DNA of 64,000 bases from JAGQVA01 sp041391725. Its GTDB lineage: Bacteria > Bacteroidota > Bacteroidia > J057. How positions within the stretch are numbered: position 1 is the first letter of the stretch; each line of letters begins with the position of its first letter. The notes under the pieces were generated by a model. That model was given only the letters and a program-made list of their open reading frames with translations, searched no databases and was not told where the DNA came from. Position numbers and translations under genes: made by a program. This document shows positions 36,498 to 44,828 of this stretch, piece after piece. The stretch lies in the NCBI GenBank assembly GCA_041391725.1, contig JAWKNL010000008.1, positions 124,001 to 188,000 on the forward strand, given 5' to 3'.

Positions 36498-37289
36498 ATG
36501 GCAAATATCTCCATCCCCTTAATGGCCGAAAAGGCTGCCGAAGGAAAAAGCCCCGAATATTTGTTCTGGGTAGGTTGTGCCGGGTCTTATGATGCACGTT
36601 ATCAGCGTGTTACCCAGGCTTTTGTGAGGATATTATCCTATCTTGAAATAGATTATGCAGTACTTGGGCCGGAAGAAACCTGTACCGGCGATCCGGCGAA
36701 AAGAGCAGGGAATGAGTTTCTGTTTCAGATGCAGGCCATGCAGAATATCACAACCCTGGACATGTATCAGGTAAGGAAAATCATTACTGCCTGCCCTCAC
36801 TGCTTTAATACGCTCAAAAATGAATATCCTGCCCTGGGCGGAAACTATGAAGTGATCCACCATTCCACATTCCTCCAGCAATTGATCAGCAGCGGAAAAG
36901 TCGTGCTGAAGGGCGGAGGAGAGTTTCGCGGGAAAAAAATTACTTACCACGACTCGTGTTACCTGGGCAGAGCCAACGGCGTGTATGAAGCTCCCCGCCA
37001 GGTTCTGGAAGCGCTCGATGCAGATCTGGTAGAAATGAAACGCTGCCGTTCCAAAGGATTGTGTTGCGGCGCAGGCGGCGCACAAATGTTTAAGGAAGCA
37101 GAAAAAGGAAATAAAGAAATCAATAACGAACGCACAGAAGAAGCCCTGGCCACAGGCGCTGAGATCGTAGCCAGTGCCTGCCCGTTTTGTATGACCATGA
37201 TGGTTGATGGCGTCAAACACTTTGGGAAAGAAGATTCGGTGAAAGTGCTGGATATCGCCGAACTGATTGAAAATGAATTGAAAAAATAA
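36498..37289 (+). CDS. CCG-domain (HdrB/HdrD-like) Fe-S oxidoreductase subunit
   Basis: 263 residues, soluble. Two cysteine-rich CCG-type domains: the first has FWVGCAGSYD, EETCTGD and ITACPHCFNTLKN; the second has HDSCYLGRANG, GLCCGAGGAQM and ACPFCMTMMVDG, the complete CX(n)CCGX(n)CXXC pattern. Such domains bind an unusual 4Fe-4S cluster and act as redox centre for thiol or quinol chemistry. It works with the membrane partner upstream. A strong terminator follows at 37323. Confidence 0.9.
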   Translation: MANISIPLMAEKAAEGKSPEYLFWVGCAGSYDARYQRVTQAFVRILSYLEIDYAVLGPEETCTGDPAKRAGNEFLFQMQAMQNITTLDMYQVRKIITACPHCFNTLKNEYPALGGNYEVIHHSTFLQQLISSGKVVLKGGGEFRGKKITYHDSCYLGRANGVYEAPRQVLEALDADLVEMKRCRSKGLCCGAGGAQMFKEAEKGNKEINNERTEEALATGAEIVASACPFCMTMMVDGVKHFGKEDSVKVLDIAELIENELKK

Positions 37290-37322
37290 TATATTTCCAC
37301 CTCCCGAGACCAGACAATATGC

Positions 37323-37350
37323 ACCCTGCCGAAAGGTGGGGTATTTTTTT
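37323..37350 (+). terminator. terminator of the Fe-S operon
   Basis: Eight-pair stem (37323-37330 with 37335-37342, two G-T pairs), GAAA tetraloop, then A and seven T (37344-37350). Confidence 0.85.
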
Positions 37351-37356
37351 CTAAAT

Positions 37357-37394
37357 ATTTTAGCATTTTATTTGATTATGCTAATAATTTTAGC
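37357..37394. repeat. cluster of TTAGC/GCTAA half-sites upstream of the lytic transglycosylase gene
   Basis: ATTTTAGC occurs at 37357-37364 and again at 37387-37394, exactly 30 bases apart. Between them ATGCTAA (37378-37384) is the inverse of TTAGCAT (37360-37366), an inverted repeat with 11-base spacer. The spacing of about three helical turns would suit a DNA-binding dimer. Confidence 0.4.
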
Positions 37395-37455
37395 TTAATT
37401 GGCGTTACAAACGCATAGTTAAGTTATCACAGTCAAATAAAATCGGACAACAACA

Positions 37456-38178
37456 ATGAGAACAACGGGAAAATACCCTTCTACGGGTAAAGAGAAGCGG
37501 TACCTGATGTTGCCCCTTCCTCAAAATCTGCCGCGTAATTTCAGAAACCTGATCTTTGTACTGGCCCTGGTCCTGGCGAGCAATCTCCTGACCCACCGAA
37601 TGTTAAAACCCCAGCTACCTGAAAGCCCCGAAGCGCCTTTTTCTGCCGGCCCCGAATTATACCTGATGGATAAGGCCCGGCTGTTTGTGACAGAGGAAGC
37701 CAGCTTTGAAAAAAAAGTAAGGGATATAGCCGGGATGCTGGAAGTTCCCGCCGAATGGCTGATGGCCGTGATGTATGCAGAATCAAAGTTTGACCCATCG
37801 GTCTCCAACTACAAGGGAAGCGGTGCGGTAGGGTTGATTCAGTTTATGCCGGGCACAGCTCTGGAGCTCAATGTTTCCACCGAGCGGCTTCAGCGAATGA
37901 ATGTTTTGCAGCAGTTGGAATATGTATTTATCTACCTCCAGACTGTTCGCGACCGGTACGGCAATTTCGGGAGCCTCACCGATCTTTACCTTGCCGTTCT
38001 TTACCCCAAAGCGATTGGACAGGACTATTGTTATACGTTGTTTAGCAAACCTGCCCAGTCCTACAATCAGAACTCTGGCCTGGACGAAGACCGGGACGGG
38101 CGAATTACTATCAGCGATATCGACCGGCGGCTCAAACGTCTGTTTCCGACTGCCTATATGACAGAAAAGTTACCCTGA
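37456..38178 (+). CDS. lytic transglycosylase-like protein with a C-terminal EF-hand-type loop
   Basis: 240 residues. A membrane anchor or uncleaved signal at about 30-48 (LIFVLALVLASNLLTH) puts the rest in the periplasm. The SLT lysozyme-like domain spans about 90-200: helix with the catalytic Glu (MYAESKFDPSVSN), GAVGLIQFMPGTA, and LYLAVLYPKA. Near the end LDEDRDGRITISDID fits a calcium-binding EF-hand/dockerin loop (Asp at 1, 3, 5, Gly 6, Ile 8, Asp 12). It would cut peptidoglycan, perhaps to insert envelope machines; calcium control is inference. Confidence 0.82.
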   Translation: MRTTGKYPSTGKEKRYLMLPLPQNLPRNFRNLIFVLALVLASNLLTHRMLKPQLPESPEAPFSAGPELYLMDKARLFVTEEASFEKKVRDIAGMLEVPAEWLMAVMYAESKFDPSVSNYKGSGAVGLIQFMPGTALELNVSTERLQRMNVLQQLEYVFIYLQTVRDRYGNFGSLTDLYLAVLYPKAIGQDYCYTLFSKPAQSYNQNSGLDEDRDGRITISDIDRRLKRLFPTAYMTEKLP

Positions 38179-38195
38179 AAGATCTGTGATCAATC

Positions 38196-38858
38196 TCAGG
38201 AACTCTTTTCGTCTTCCGGCCCCTCTGCGATCTGAGGCTCCCTGCCTGGCTTGGCATAAGATAACCGGGCGATTTTACGGGGAGAATGATATACATCCAG
38301 CCCACTGATGGCAAGTGATCCTGCCTTTTCCAAACGCACCAGCCCATCTTCGGCAATCGCAACTTCGGGCAGGCGCACTTCTACCAGCCGGCCAATAATC
38401 AGGATTGTACCATTTGCCTCAATCGGATGTTCTTCGGCAAAAGTCAGCCCAAGTTTGACATGGCTTTCTTTGACATAAGGAGCCGGAAATATAGACGAAT
38501 ACCAGGGGGTCAGGCCTGTGGCATCAAACTCGGAGGTGTTTTCATCGTACCGGGCAGATGTCTGATGGGCAGGAAGCAAAATTTCTTCGTGTATATGGTT
38601 TGCGGTGAAATAGCCGGTGGCTTTTATATTCTGATAGGTGTGGCGGGGAACTGAGGTTGGACGGGTAATAAAACCAAACAGCGGGGGATTGGAGCCAATA
38701 TGAATAAATGAACTGAAAATGGCGAGGTTGGTATTCCCCGCTGCATTGGCCGTACCAATAAGTACCGCGCTTTTAAATCCGGAAATCGAGTTAATCAGTT
38801 CTGTCCTGAACTGTTTTTCCATGGCGAGGATATCGCGTTCGTAGAGAATCTTTTCCAT
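38196..38858 (-). CDS. flavin reductase family protein
   Basis: 220 residues (a second ATG lies 12 codons in). Split-barrel FMN-binding fold: SAVLIGTANAAGNTNLAIFSSF, PPLFGFITRP, RHTYQNIKATGYFTANH, then HVKLGLTFAEEHPIEANGTILIIGRLVEV. It probably uses NAD(P)H to reduce FMN or binds FMN as an oxidoreductase; substrate unknown. It follows sodA on the same strand but a terminator separates the two, so it has its own transcript. Confidence 0.9.
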   Translation of the reverse strand: MEKILYERDILAMEKQFRTELINSISGFKSAVLIGTANAAGNTNLAIFSSFIHIGSNPPLFGFITRPTSVPRHTYQNIKATGYFTANHIHEEILLPAHQTSARYDENTSEFDATGLTPWYSSIFPAPYVKESHVKLGLTFAEEHPIEANGTILIIGRLVEVRLPEVAIAEDGLVRLEKAGSLAISGLDVYHSPRKIARLSYAKPGREPQIAEGPEDEKSS

Positions 38859-38882
38859 AAAAATGAAGAGAATAAATACTTT

Positions 38883-38914
38883 AAAAAAAGGACTTCCAAC
38901 AGAGGGAAGTCCTT
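38883..38914 (-). terminator. terminator of sodA
   Basis: Ten-base stem (38888-38897 with 38905-38914) and on the minus strand a run of seven T after it (38883-38889 as A). Confidence 0.9.
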
Positions 38915-38954
38915 CTTCATAATAAAGCCTGTCCCGCAGGACAAAAATCTTTCA

Positions 38955-39551
38955 TTAACCTGCAAAACGTGCAGAAACAGCTTCCCAGTTAATCACACTA
39001 AAAAATGCGGAGATGTAATCGGGACGGCGGTTTTGATAGTTGAGGTAATAAGCATGCTCCCATACATCGAGACCGAGGATCGGTGTTCCTTTCTGGTCGG
39101 CGACATCCATCAGCGGGTTGTCCTGATTGGGGGTGGAAGTAACAGCCAGAGAGCCGTCTTCTTTTTTAATTAGCCATGCCCATCCGGAGCCGAAGCGGGT
39201 TGCAGCAGCTTTCGAAAACGCATCTTTAAATCCTTCAAAAGAACCAAAGGCTGCGTCGATCGCAGCAGCGAGCGCACCCGAAGGCGTTCCGCCACCGTTG
39301 GGGCTCATGACTTCCCAAAACAGATTGTGGTTGTAGTAACCGCCGCCATTGTTTCTGATGGCAGCATTGGCAGGCGAGGCCAGCAGTTCTTCTATAGATT
39401 TGTTTTCAAGATCGGAGCCCTGAATCGCAGCATTCAGGTTATTGGTATAAGCTGCATGATGTTTGCCATGGTGAATTTCCATGGTTTTGGCATCAATATG
39501 GGGTTCGAGCGCATTATGCGCATAAGGTAGATTCGGAAGAGTAAAAGCCAT
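38955..39551 (-). CDS. sodA: superoxide dismutase, Mn-type by residue pattern
   Basis: 198 residues, cytoplasmic, no signal peptide. It disproportionates superoxide. Metal ligands: His in EIHHGKHHAAY, His in YYNHNLFW, Asp and His in LDVWEHAYYLNY. The Gln of TPNQDNPLM and the Gly run NNGGGYYNH are Mn-type features; Fe-type enzymes carry Gln at the other place. The metal choice is inference. It has its own promoter (39607-39614) and terminator (38883-38914). Confidence 0.95.
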   Translation of the reverse strand: MAFTLPNLPYAHNALEPHIDAKTMEIHHGKHHAAYTNNLNAAIQGSDLENKSIEELLASPANAAIRNNGGGYYNHNLFWEVMSPNGGGTPSGALAAAIDAAFGSFEGFKDAFSKAAATRFGSGWAWLIKKEDGSLAVTSTPNQDNPLMDVADQKGTPILGLDVWEHAYYLNYQNRRPDYISAFFSVINWEAVSARFAG

Positions 39552-39606
39552 AATATTTTGATTTGTTAATTTGGGTGATTAACTCTGATGAGAATCAAAT
39601 CGTTTT

Positions 39607-39614
39607 CAAAGTTA
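39607..39614 (-). promoter_or_regulatory. -7 promoter element TAACTTTG for sodA
   Basis: Exact TAnnTTTG match on the minus strand, about 56 bases before the sodA ATG. Confidence 0.5.
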
Positions 39615-39653
39615 ATAATTTCCCTAAAAAAATGCAGAAAGCCGTGTAGCCGA

Positions 39654-40577
39654 TTAGTAAAACAAATCGGCATATTCGTCCACAAACTTACTGTCATACC
39701 TGATAATCAGAAAAGTTATTACCAGAAAAACCATCATTCCCGCAAATCCTTTGGTACTTCCCAGAAGCGGGTTACCATCCGCCACAAAAAAAGCCGAGAC
39801 AAGCGCAAGGTTATTGATAATTCCGGTAAAAGTAGCCGAAGCATAAATACTCCTGGCTTTCAGTGCCAGATACGCGAGGGGAAATGAAATTGCCACGCAA
39901 TAGCCCACATTAGCAAACAAAAACCAGAGGAGATCGGCAGATGGATTGGGAAAATGATAGAGAAAATAAGGTACAGACCATAATCCCCAGAAGCCTCCCA
40001 ATACAAGATTACTTCCCAGAAAACCCAGGCTTCGGGTTTCAATCAGCATAAATCCGCGCCAGCCCACTTCCTCCCCGACATTAAAGAGCAGGTTGAACGT
40101 TGCACCGGCAATCACCCCCAATACTGCCAGCCCCAGAAAAAGATAGATCAGACTAGAGGGCATATAAATGTGGAAAATCGTCTCTCCCAGCCAGGGAGCA
40201 AGCCTTTCGGAAACGATTTGCCCCATATTGGGATCGCCCGGCACCACCCGGCCAAAACCCGGAATATTCAGTACATTGCCGAGGATAAAGACCATTGCTA
40301 TCGAACCAACCACAACCGCTACAGGCAAAAACAATGTAACAACAATCCATTTCAGACTGTAGTGTTTTCTGTTCCAACCATACCGGGCCATAGATTCGCG
40401 GTAAATCAGCTTTTGCATAACCAGCACAGCAAGTGCCGGTCCCCAGCTATATGCCAGCAACCCCCATACAGGTGTAAGCAGTGAGTCAGGGTCGCTGAAG
40501 GTATCTGCTACGATCAGTCCGCCATAACTCAAACCTGCGCTTAAGAGCAGGTACAACAGAATCTTGAGGTAATTCAT
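39654..40577 (-). CDS. second CPBP-family intramembrane protease-like protein
   Basis: 307 residues, about eight membrane segments. CPBP motif 1 is GEEVGWRGFMLIE (two Glu, Arg), motif 2 lies around FLYHFPN, and a final Asn motif around GIINNLALVS. It is unrelated in detail to the CPBP gene at 13552. Such proteins are usually peptidases of prenylated or other membrane peptides, and in some bacteria give bacteriocin self-immunity. No bacteriocin-like gene is nearby, so the role is open. Confidence 0.88.
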   Translation of the reverse strand: MNYLKILLYLLLSAGLSYGGLIVADTFSDPDSLLTPVWGLLAYSWGPALAVLVMQKLIYRESMARYGWNRKHYSLKWIVVTLFLPVAVVVGSIAMVFILGNVLNIPGFGRVVPGDPNMGQIVSERLAPWLGETIFHIYMPSSLIYLFLGLAVLGVIAGATFNLLFNVGEEVGWRGFMLIETRSLGFLGSNLVLGGFWGLWSVPYFLYHFPNPSADLLWFLFANVGYCVAISFPLAYLALKARSIYASATFTGIINNLALVSAFFVADGNPLLGSTKGFAGMMVFLVITFLIIRYDSKFVDEYADLFY

Positions 40578-40632
40578 CTTTAGAATTTGTTGTTTCCCTC
40601 AATATAACGAATTTTTCCGGAATCCGGATTCA

Positions 40633-41166
40633 TTATTCGAAACAATCTTCTCTCATCTGCCTTACTTTCTCCAGCCCCAGTTCCCGCATCAGGGCAATGT
40701 TTCTTACGGGGATTTCGGAGGTGTCGCCATAGGCCTCAATCGCCGACTCCAGACTTTCGCCCCGCAGCAGGTGCAGCATAGGATAGGGAGACCGGTTGGT
40801 ATAATTGGCCGGATCATCGTAATCTGTATCGTCAAAAGTATAGTCCGGATGAAAGCCTGCGATCTGAACCAGCGATTCCAGTTCCCCCTCTTCCAGCAAT
40901 TCCTCAGCCATATCGATAAAGTCGAGATATAACGGAAAGTCATTGAGGGTATCGGGGTGAATAAGAAAGGTGGTTTCAAGTTCATTGGGATCAGCAGAAA
41001 GCAGAAAGTCAATTTCTGTCAGCAAATCCTGCATCAGTTCTTCGTGATTCTGTGCATCAGACCTTACATAACGTACCTTTCCCGCTTTCATAACCGAACC
41101 GGCAAAAGGGCATAGGTTGAGGCCTACGACCACGCTTTCTATCCATTTTTTTGTCTCAGTGCTCAT
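40633..41166 (-). CDS. DUF1415 domain protein
   Basis: 177 residues. Family pattern TKKWIESVVVGLNLCPFA at the N-terminus, GFHPDYTFDD and YTNRSPYPMLHLLR in the middle. Cytoplasmic, function unknown; one conserved Cys (in NLCPFA) and His residues could be functional. Six bases separate it from galM upstream on the same strand, so they probably share a transcript. Confidence 0.9.
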   Translation of the reverse strand: MSTETKKWIESVVVGLNLCPFAGSVMKAGKVRYVRSDAQNHEELMQDLLTEIDFLLSADPNELETTFLIHPDTLNDFPLYLDFIDMAEELLEEGELESLVQIAGFHPDYTFDDTDYDDPANYTNRSPYPMLHLLRGESLESAIEAYGDTSEIPVRNIALMRELGLEKVRQMREDCFE

Positions 41167-41172
41167 GCGTTT

Positions 41173-42330
41173 TTATTTTCTTACCGATACTTTCCAGACA
41201 GTGACCGTCTGATAGGTTTCCCCCGGGCTTAGCAGCGTAGTTGGAAATGACGGCTGGTTGGGCGAATCGGGAAAATGCTGGGTTTCGAGGCACAAAGCAG
41301 ACCGATAGCCATAAACTTTGCCATTTTTCCCTGTCAGGGTTCCATTAAGGAAATTGCCCGTATAAAACTGTACCCCAGGCTCTTCAGTGCTTATTTCCAG
41401 TACGCGACCGCTGGATGGATCATATACTTCTGCTCTTTTTTGCAGGCCATCGCCTCCGGAGAAAACAAAATTGTGGTCATACCCACCGCCAAACTTTATT
41501 TGTTCGTCTTCTGCATTAATGCGCGCACCGACAGGCATAGCAGCCCGAAAATCAAATGGCGTACCTTCCACAGAGCGAATCTCTCCCAGCGGAATAAGCC
41601 CCTCATCGACGGGTGTAAACCCGTCGGCGGCGATCATTAGTTCGTGATTCAGGATGTCGGGACTGTCTCCCAGGTTAAAATATGCGTGGTTGGTGAGATT
41701 GCAGACCGTCTTTTTATCGGAAGTTGCTTCATATTCCAGGCGAAGCTCATTGTCATTGTTGAGCAAAAACCGGGTTACGACTTCCAGTTTTCCGGGGTAT
41801 CCTTCTTCCCCGTCTGCACTGGTGTAGGAAAGTTCCACACCTACTGCATCTTCGCGGTTTATTTCAGAACCTTTCCACATCCTTCGTCCAAATCCTTCTA
41901 CTCCTCCGTGAAGGTGATTTTTTCCATTATTGGCAGCAAGTGTATAGGTTTCACCGTCGATGGAAAACTGTGCATTTGCGATTCGGTTGCCATAACGCCC
42001 TACGGTCGAACCAAAGTAGGGATGCTGGCCCAGATAGCCGGAAAGACTATCAAACCCCAGGGTAATATCTGCCATATTCCCATTCCGGTCCGGAGCTATG
42101 AACGCAGTAAGCGTCGCGCCATATTCTATCACACGGGCCTCCACTCCATTTTCATTTTTAAGGGTAAATAGGTGTACGGTCTCACCCGCTTCGGTCTGGC
42201 CCCATTCTGTTACGGTTACCGAAAGGCTGTCGGTGGGAGCATCCTGCTGCCCCTGTTGATCTTCCGTGCAGGCAACACTCAGCGCCGCCGTAGCAATCAG
42301 CAATGCATTCAATAGATTCTTAAAAGACAT
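41173..42330 (-). CDS. galM: aldose 1-epimerase lipoprotein
   Basis: 385 residues. Lipobox LSVAC (Cys21) shows an exported, anchored enzyme, unlike cytoplasmic E. coli GalM; this is common in Bacteroidota. It interconverts alpha and beta anomers of sugars. Motifs: YGATLTAFIAPDRNG, NGKNHLHGGVEGFGRRMW (general His), NLTNHAYFNLG (catalytic His), GGGYDHNFVF, and the C-terminal LCLETQHFPDSPN with the catalytic Glu. Downstream is the DUF1415 gene. Confidence 0.93.
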   Translation of the reverse strand: MSFKNLLNALLIATAALSVACTEDQQGQQDAPTDSLSVTVTEWGQTEAGETVHLFTLKNENGVEARVIEYGATLTAFIAPDRNGNMADITLGFDSLSGYLGQHPYFGSTVGRYGNRIANAQFSIDGETYTLAANNGKNHLHGGVEGFGRRMWKGSEINREDAVGVELSYTSADGEEGYPGKLEVVTRFLLNNDNELRLEYEATSDKKTVCNLTNHAYFNLGDSPDILNHELMIAADGFTPVDEGLIPLGEIRSVEGTPFDFRAAMPVGARINAEDEQIKFGGGYDHNFVFSGGDGLQKRAEVYDPSSGRVLEISTEEPGVQFYTGNFLNGTLTGKNGKVYGYRSALCLETQHFPDSPNQPSFPTTLLSPGETYQTVTVWKVSVRK

Positions 42331-42463
42331 AAATTATCAGGATAAGTGAGTAGATGTTGAAGTGGGGTCAAGATACTACATGAAAACAGAACAAAAAAGT
42401 TTACGCCGTGATATAAAATGCCGGGGACTTTCGCTAAGTTCATCCCTGAAAACCACATTTTAT

Positions 42464-42991
42464 ATGAAACAGATTCTGGTGTTTTTGATCGTACTCCTGG
42501 CTGGGTTTAGTATGCTTGAAGGCCAGGTACCCAGGTTTGCCAAATACCCCGTCATGGCTTCGGGAGCATCGCTTTATATGCCACAGGAACCGGAGTGGCA
42601 ATTATCCTATTCCGAAGACAGCAGCGAAGTTTATACTACGGAAGTTTCTCTGGACACGGTTTTGTTCGGGGCGATTGTGGTTAAGTTTGCTGAGGATTTG
42701 GGTGAGGATACGCTGGTATGGGAAAACCTGCTGATGTCTTATCTGGAATACCTCAATAGCCCTTCTGCTTTTGGGTTTAGTAATGTCACTGATCCGGGTT
42801 ATGGACACCAACTTTCCTCTCACCCAAAAGCGCGGGGAATACTTGAGTATGCCGAAGATGAAGCGGGAACGCAATATTCGTTAAAAGGCTGGATAGACAA
42901 CCAGTACCTTGCCATCTTGTTTTTAGGGTATCCCCGTGAGATCAACTACAATATCGAGCAGATGTACCTGGGTGGATTTCGGTTTCCCTGA
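42464..42991 (+). CDS. small secreted protein of unknown function
   Basis: 175 residues from the ATG at 42464; an earlier GTG/ATG would put 34 odd residues before a clean signal peptide (MKQILVFLIVLLAGFSMLEGQ). The mature part (about 155 residues) is acidic with no Cys, and has strands such as SEVYTTEVSLDTVLFGAIVVKF and a GYPREINYNIEQMYLGGFRF end. Not recognised. Periplasmic or secreted by its signal. Divergent from galM. Confidence 0.72.
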   Translation: MKQILVFLIVLLAGFSMLEGQVPRFAKYPVMASGASLYMPQEPEWQLSYSEDSSEVYTTEVSLDTVLFGAIVVKFAEDLGEDTLVWENLLMSYLEYLNSPSAFGFSNVTDPGYGHQLSSHPKARGILEYAEDEAGTQYSLKGWIDNQYLAILFLGYPREINYNIEQMYLGGFRFP

Positions 42992-42999
42992 AAGCAGGA

Positions 43000-43641
43000 T
43001 TATTTTTTGAGTTGTTGAATGTACCGGATGACCGCGTCAGTTTCCTGTTCGCTGTACAGTTTCTCATACGAAGGCATCGAATTTTTCCCCTTTTGGATCA
43101 GGGTTTTCATTGCATTTGCATCGAGCTGGGTGATCGTCAGGTCTTTGGCACCCGAACCCTGCAGATTGCCTGCGGCACCATGACATACAATACAGTTTCG
43201 CTCATACAGGGCTTTTCCATGTGCCACAATATCATATGAGGAATTGGATGGATCAGTAACCACTTCGGCAGAAAGCGGTGCAGCGTTTACGCCTGTTTTT
43301 TTCATTTCTGCCATGCCATACGCTGCGATCAGAAACACAACCGAAAGGGAAGCCAGGATTTTGTTTTCCTTGCGGAACCCGATAACAGCCAGCGGTATGG
43401 CGGCCAGTACCACCACAATCTTCGCGACGAGGATCGGTGAAATTTCAGCGGTTTTCAGCAGCAATCCTATACCTGTGAGCAAAAACAGTCCGCTTACAAT
43501 CATCTCAGGGATGCGAAATCTTCTGGAAAAGGTTTCCAGTGTTTCTTTGCGGTTCATTAGCAGAAGTACCGCTTTTATCAGGTATAAAAGCAGAAAGAGG
43601 ATGACGACGAGTCGGTGGGTGTGTAAAAGTCCGGTGTACAT
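43000..43641 (-). CDS. membrane protein fused to a C-terminal cytochrome c domain
   Basis: 213 residues from the ATG at 43641. A longer start at 43713 adds 24 residues, but a full promoter (43658-43690) lies in that extension. Four membrane segments (about 1-115; the first part resembles the small SirB/CopD-like membrane family), then a mono-heme cytochrome c: CIVCH heme motif (RNCIVCHGAAG), and axial Met in KNSMPSYEKL. Electron-transfer role at the inner membrane is inferred; partner unknown. Confidence 0.85.
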   Translation of the reverse strand: MYTGLLHTHRLVVILFLLLYLIKAVLLLMNRKETLETFSRRFRIPEMIVSGLFLLTGIGLLLKTAEISPILVAKIVVVLAAIPLAVIGFRKENKILASLSVVFLIAAYGMAEMKKTGVNAAPLSAEVVTDPSNSSYDIVAHGKALYERNCIVCHGAAGNLQGSGAKDLTITQLDANAMKTLIQKGKNSMPSYEKLYSEQETDAVIRYIQQLKK

Positions 43642-43657
43642 AAGGGTAGATTTACAG

Positions 43658-43690
43658 CAAAAATACACAGCGGATGTTGCTGCTCCAAAA
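43658..43690 (-). promoter_or_regulatory. full Bacteroidota promoter (TTTTG, 20-base spacer, TATTTTTG)
   Basis: On the minus strand TTTTG (43686-43690) is followed after exactly 20 bases by TATTTTTG (43658-43665), 17 bases before the ATG at 43641. This decides the start codon of the cytochrome gene. Confidence 0.7.
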
Positions 43691-43767
43691 TACCACACAA
43701 ATATGTGAGGCATAAGCGCTATTCATTTGGGTAAATTTATGTTTTATAAGCAAAGAATCACCCTGCG

Positions 43768-44178
43768 ATGAAAATCCTGAAGATGAATACGCTGTTTGCA
43801 CTGATAGGGGCAGTCCTTCAGGTTTCTGTTTGGGGACAGACCATGTATTTTTCCAGGGAAACCCAGACTTCCCCCCGGGTTTTTGCTCAAACTACCAAAT
43901 CAGGGCCTGATCAGAAATTTATTCTTCACCCCAATTATCCCCATCCTCTTACAGGCTATCTTCCCATTCGTTACGAAATCAGAGAGCCGGGGCATTATGT
44001 CGTAAGCCTTGCAGGCAGCAGAGGAAAAGAAATATGCCGGCTGGTGGACAGTTATCATTCAACCGGAGAATACCGGCTCAATACGGCCATTACGCCGAAA
44101 GCACATGGGGTCTATATGTACTGTGTAAAAGACGGGGTTCCGACGACGCAGAGGCGGTTATACCTCTTCCGGTATTGA
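43768..44178 (+). CDS. minimal secreted protein that is mostly a T9SS-type sorting domain
   Basis: 136 residues. Signal peptide (MKILKMNTLFALIGAVLQVSVWGQ), a ~25-residue spacer, then a single domain that matches the FlgD-like/T9SS type A tail: FILHPNYPHPLTGYLPIRYE, GHYVVSLAGSRGKEICRLVDS, GEYRLNTAITPKAHGVYMYC, ending RRLYLFRY. No cargo domain precedes it. It could be a truncated gene, a decoy, or a small surface protein in its own right. It meets the HAD gene tail to tail with a 3-base gap. Confidence 0.72.
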   Translation: MKILKMNTLFALIGAVLQVSVWGQTMYFSRETQTSPRVFAQTTKSGPDQKFILHPNYPHPLTGYLPIRYEIREPGHYVVSLAGSRGKEICRLVDSYHSTGEYRLNTAITPKAHGVYMYCVKDGVPTTQRRLYLFRY

Positions 44179-44181
44179 ATC

Positions 44182-44793
44182 TCACAGTATATCTGCCAGT
44201 TCTTCCCGAAGTTGCATGGGGCTGAGAAAATGAATACCACGAATGCCAACCTGGGATGCGCCCCGTACATTTTTCAGCGAATCATCAATAAATACAGCGG
44301 TAGCAGGATCTACCTCATACCGGTCGAGGAGAATCTGATAAATTGCCGGGTCGGGTTTAATCAGCTTTTCATCTCCCGAAACCACTATCCCTTCAAAATG
44401 CCTGAAAAAATCATACCGCTCCAGGGCAATGGGAAATGTCTCTCCCGACCAGTTGGTAAGCGCCAGCAGACGGTGCCTGCCCAGGTGTTTAAGCGCAGCA
44501 AGGATTTCGACGGTTTCGTCAATAGTCCCGCCCAGCATTTCTTCCCACCTGTCATAGTACAGGCGAATATACTTTTCCCACTCCGGGTGCTGAGCTATCA
44601 GCCATTCGGTTGCCTCGGCCAGCGGGCGACCGGCGTCCTGAAGTGTGTTCCACTCACTGGTACAGACGTGGTCGAGAAAATGCTCCATTTCCTCCCCGGT
44701 AGAAAAAATCTTCCGGTACAGATAGCGGGGGTTCCAGTCAATCAGGACACCGCCAAGGTCGAAAACGATGGTTTCAACAGGTAAATTTGCCAT
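44182..44793 (-). CDS. HAD-superfamily phosphatase (YihX-like)
   Basis: 203 residues. HAD motif I FDLGGVLIDWNP (nucleophile and acid/base pair region with the Gly-Gly variant typical of this branch), motif II ALTNWS, motif III Lys in LIKPDPAIYQ, motif IV FIDDSLKN. Cytoplasmic. Likely acts on a sugar phosphate; substrate unknown. Divergent from the phosphopantetheinyl transferase gene, 35 bases apart. Confidence 0.92.
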   Translation of the reverse strand: MANLPVETIVFDLGGVLIDWNPRYLYRKIFSTGEEMEHFLDHVCTSEWNTLQDAGRPLAEATEWLIAQHPEWEKYIRLYYDRWEEMLGGTIDETVEILAALKHLGRHRLLALTNWSGETFPIALERYDFFRHFEGIVVSGDEKLIKPDPAIYQILLDRYEVDPATAVFIDDSLKNVRGASQVGIRGIHFLSPMQLREELADIL

Positions 44794-44828
44794 GATGCGA
44801 ACTTAGGATTTTCCGCACGGAAAATTGC

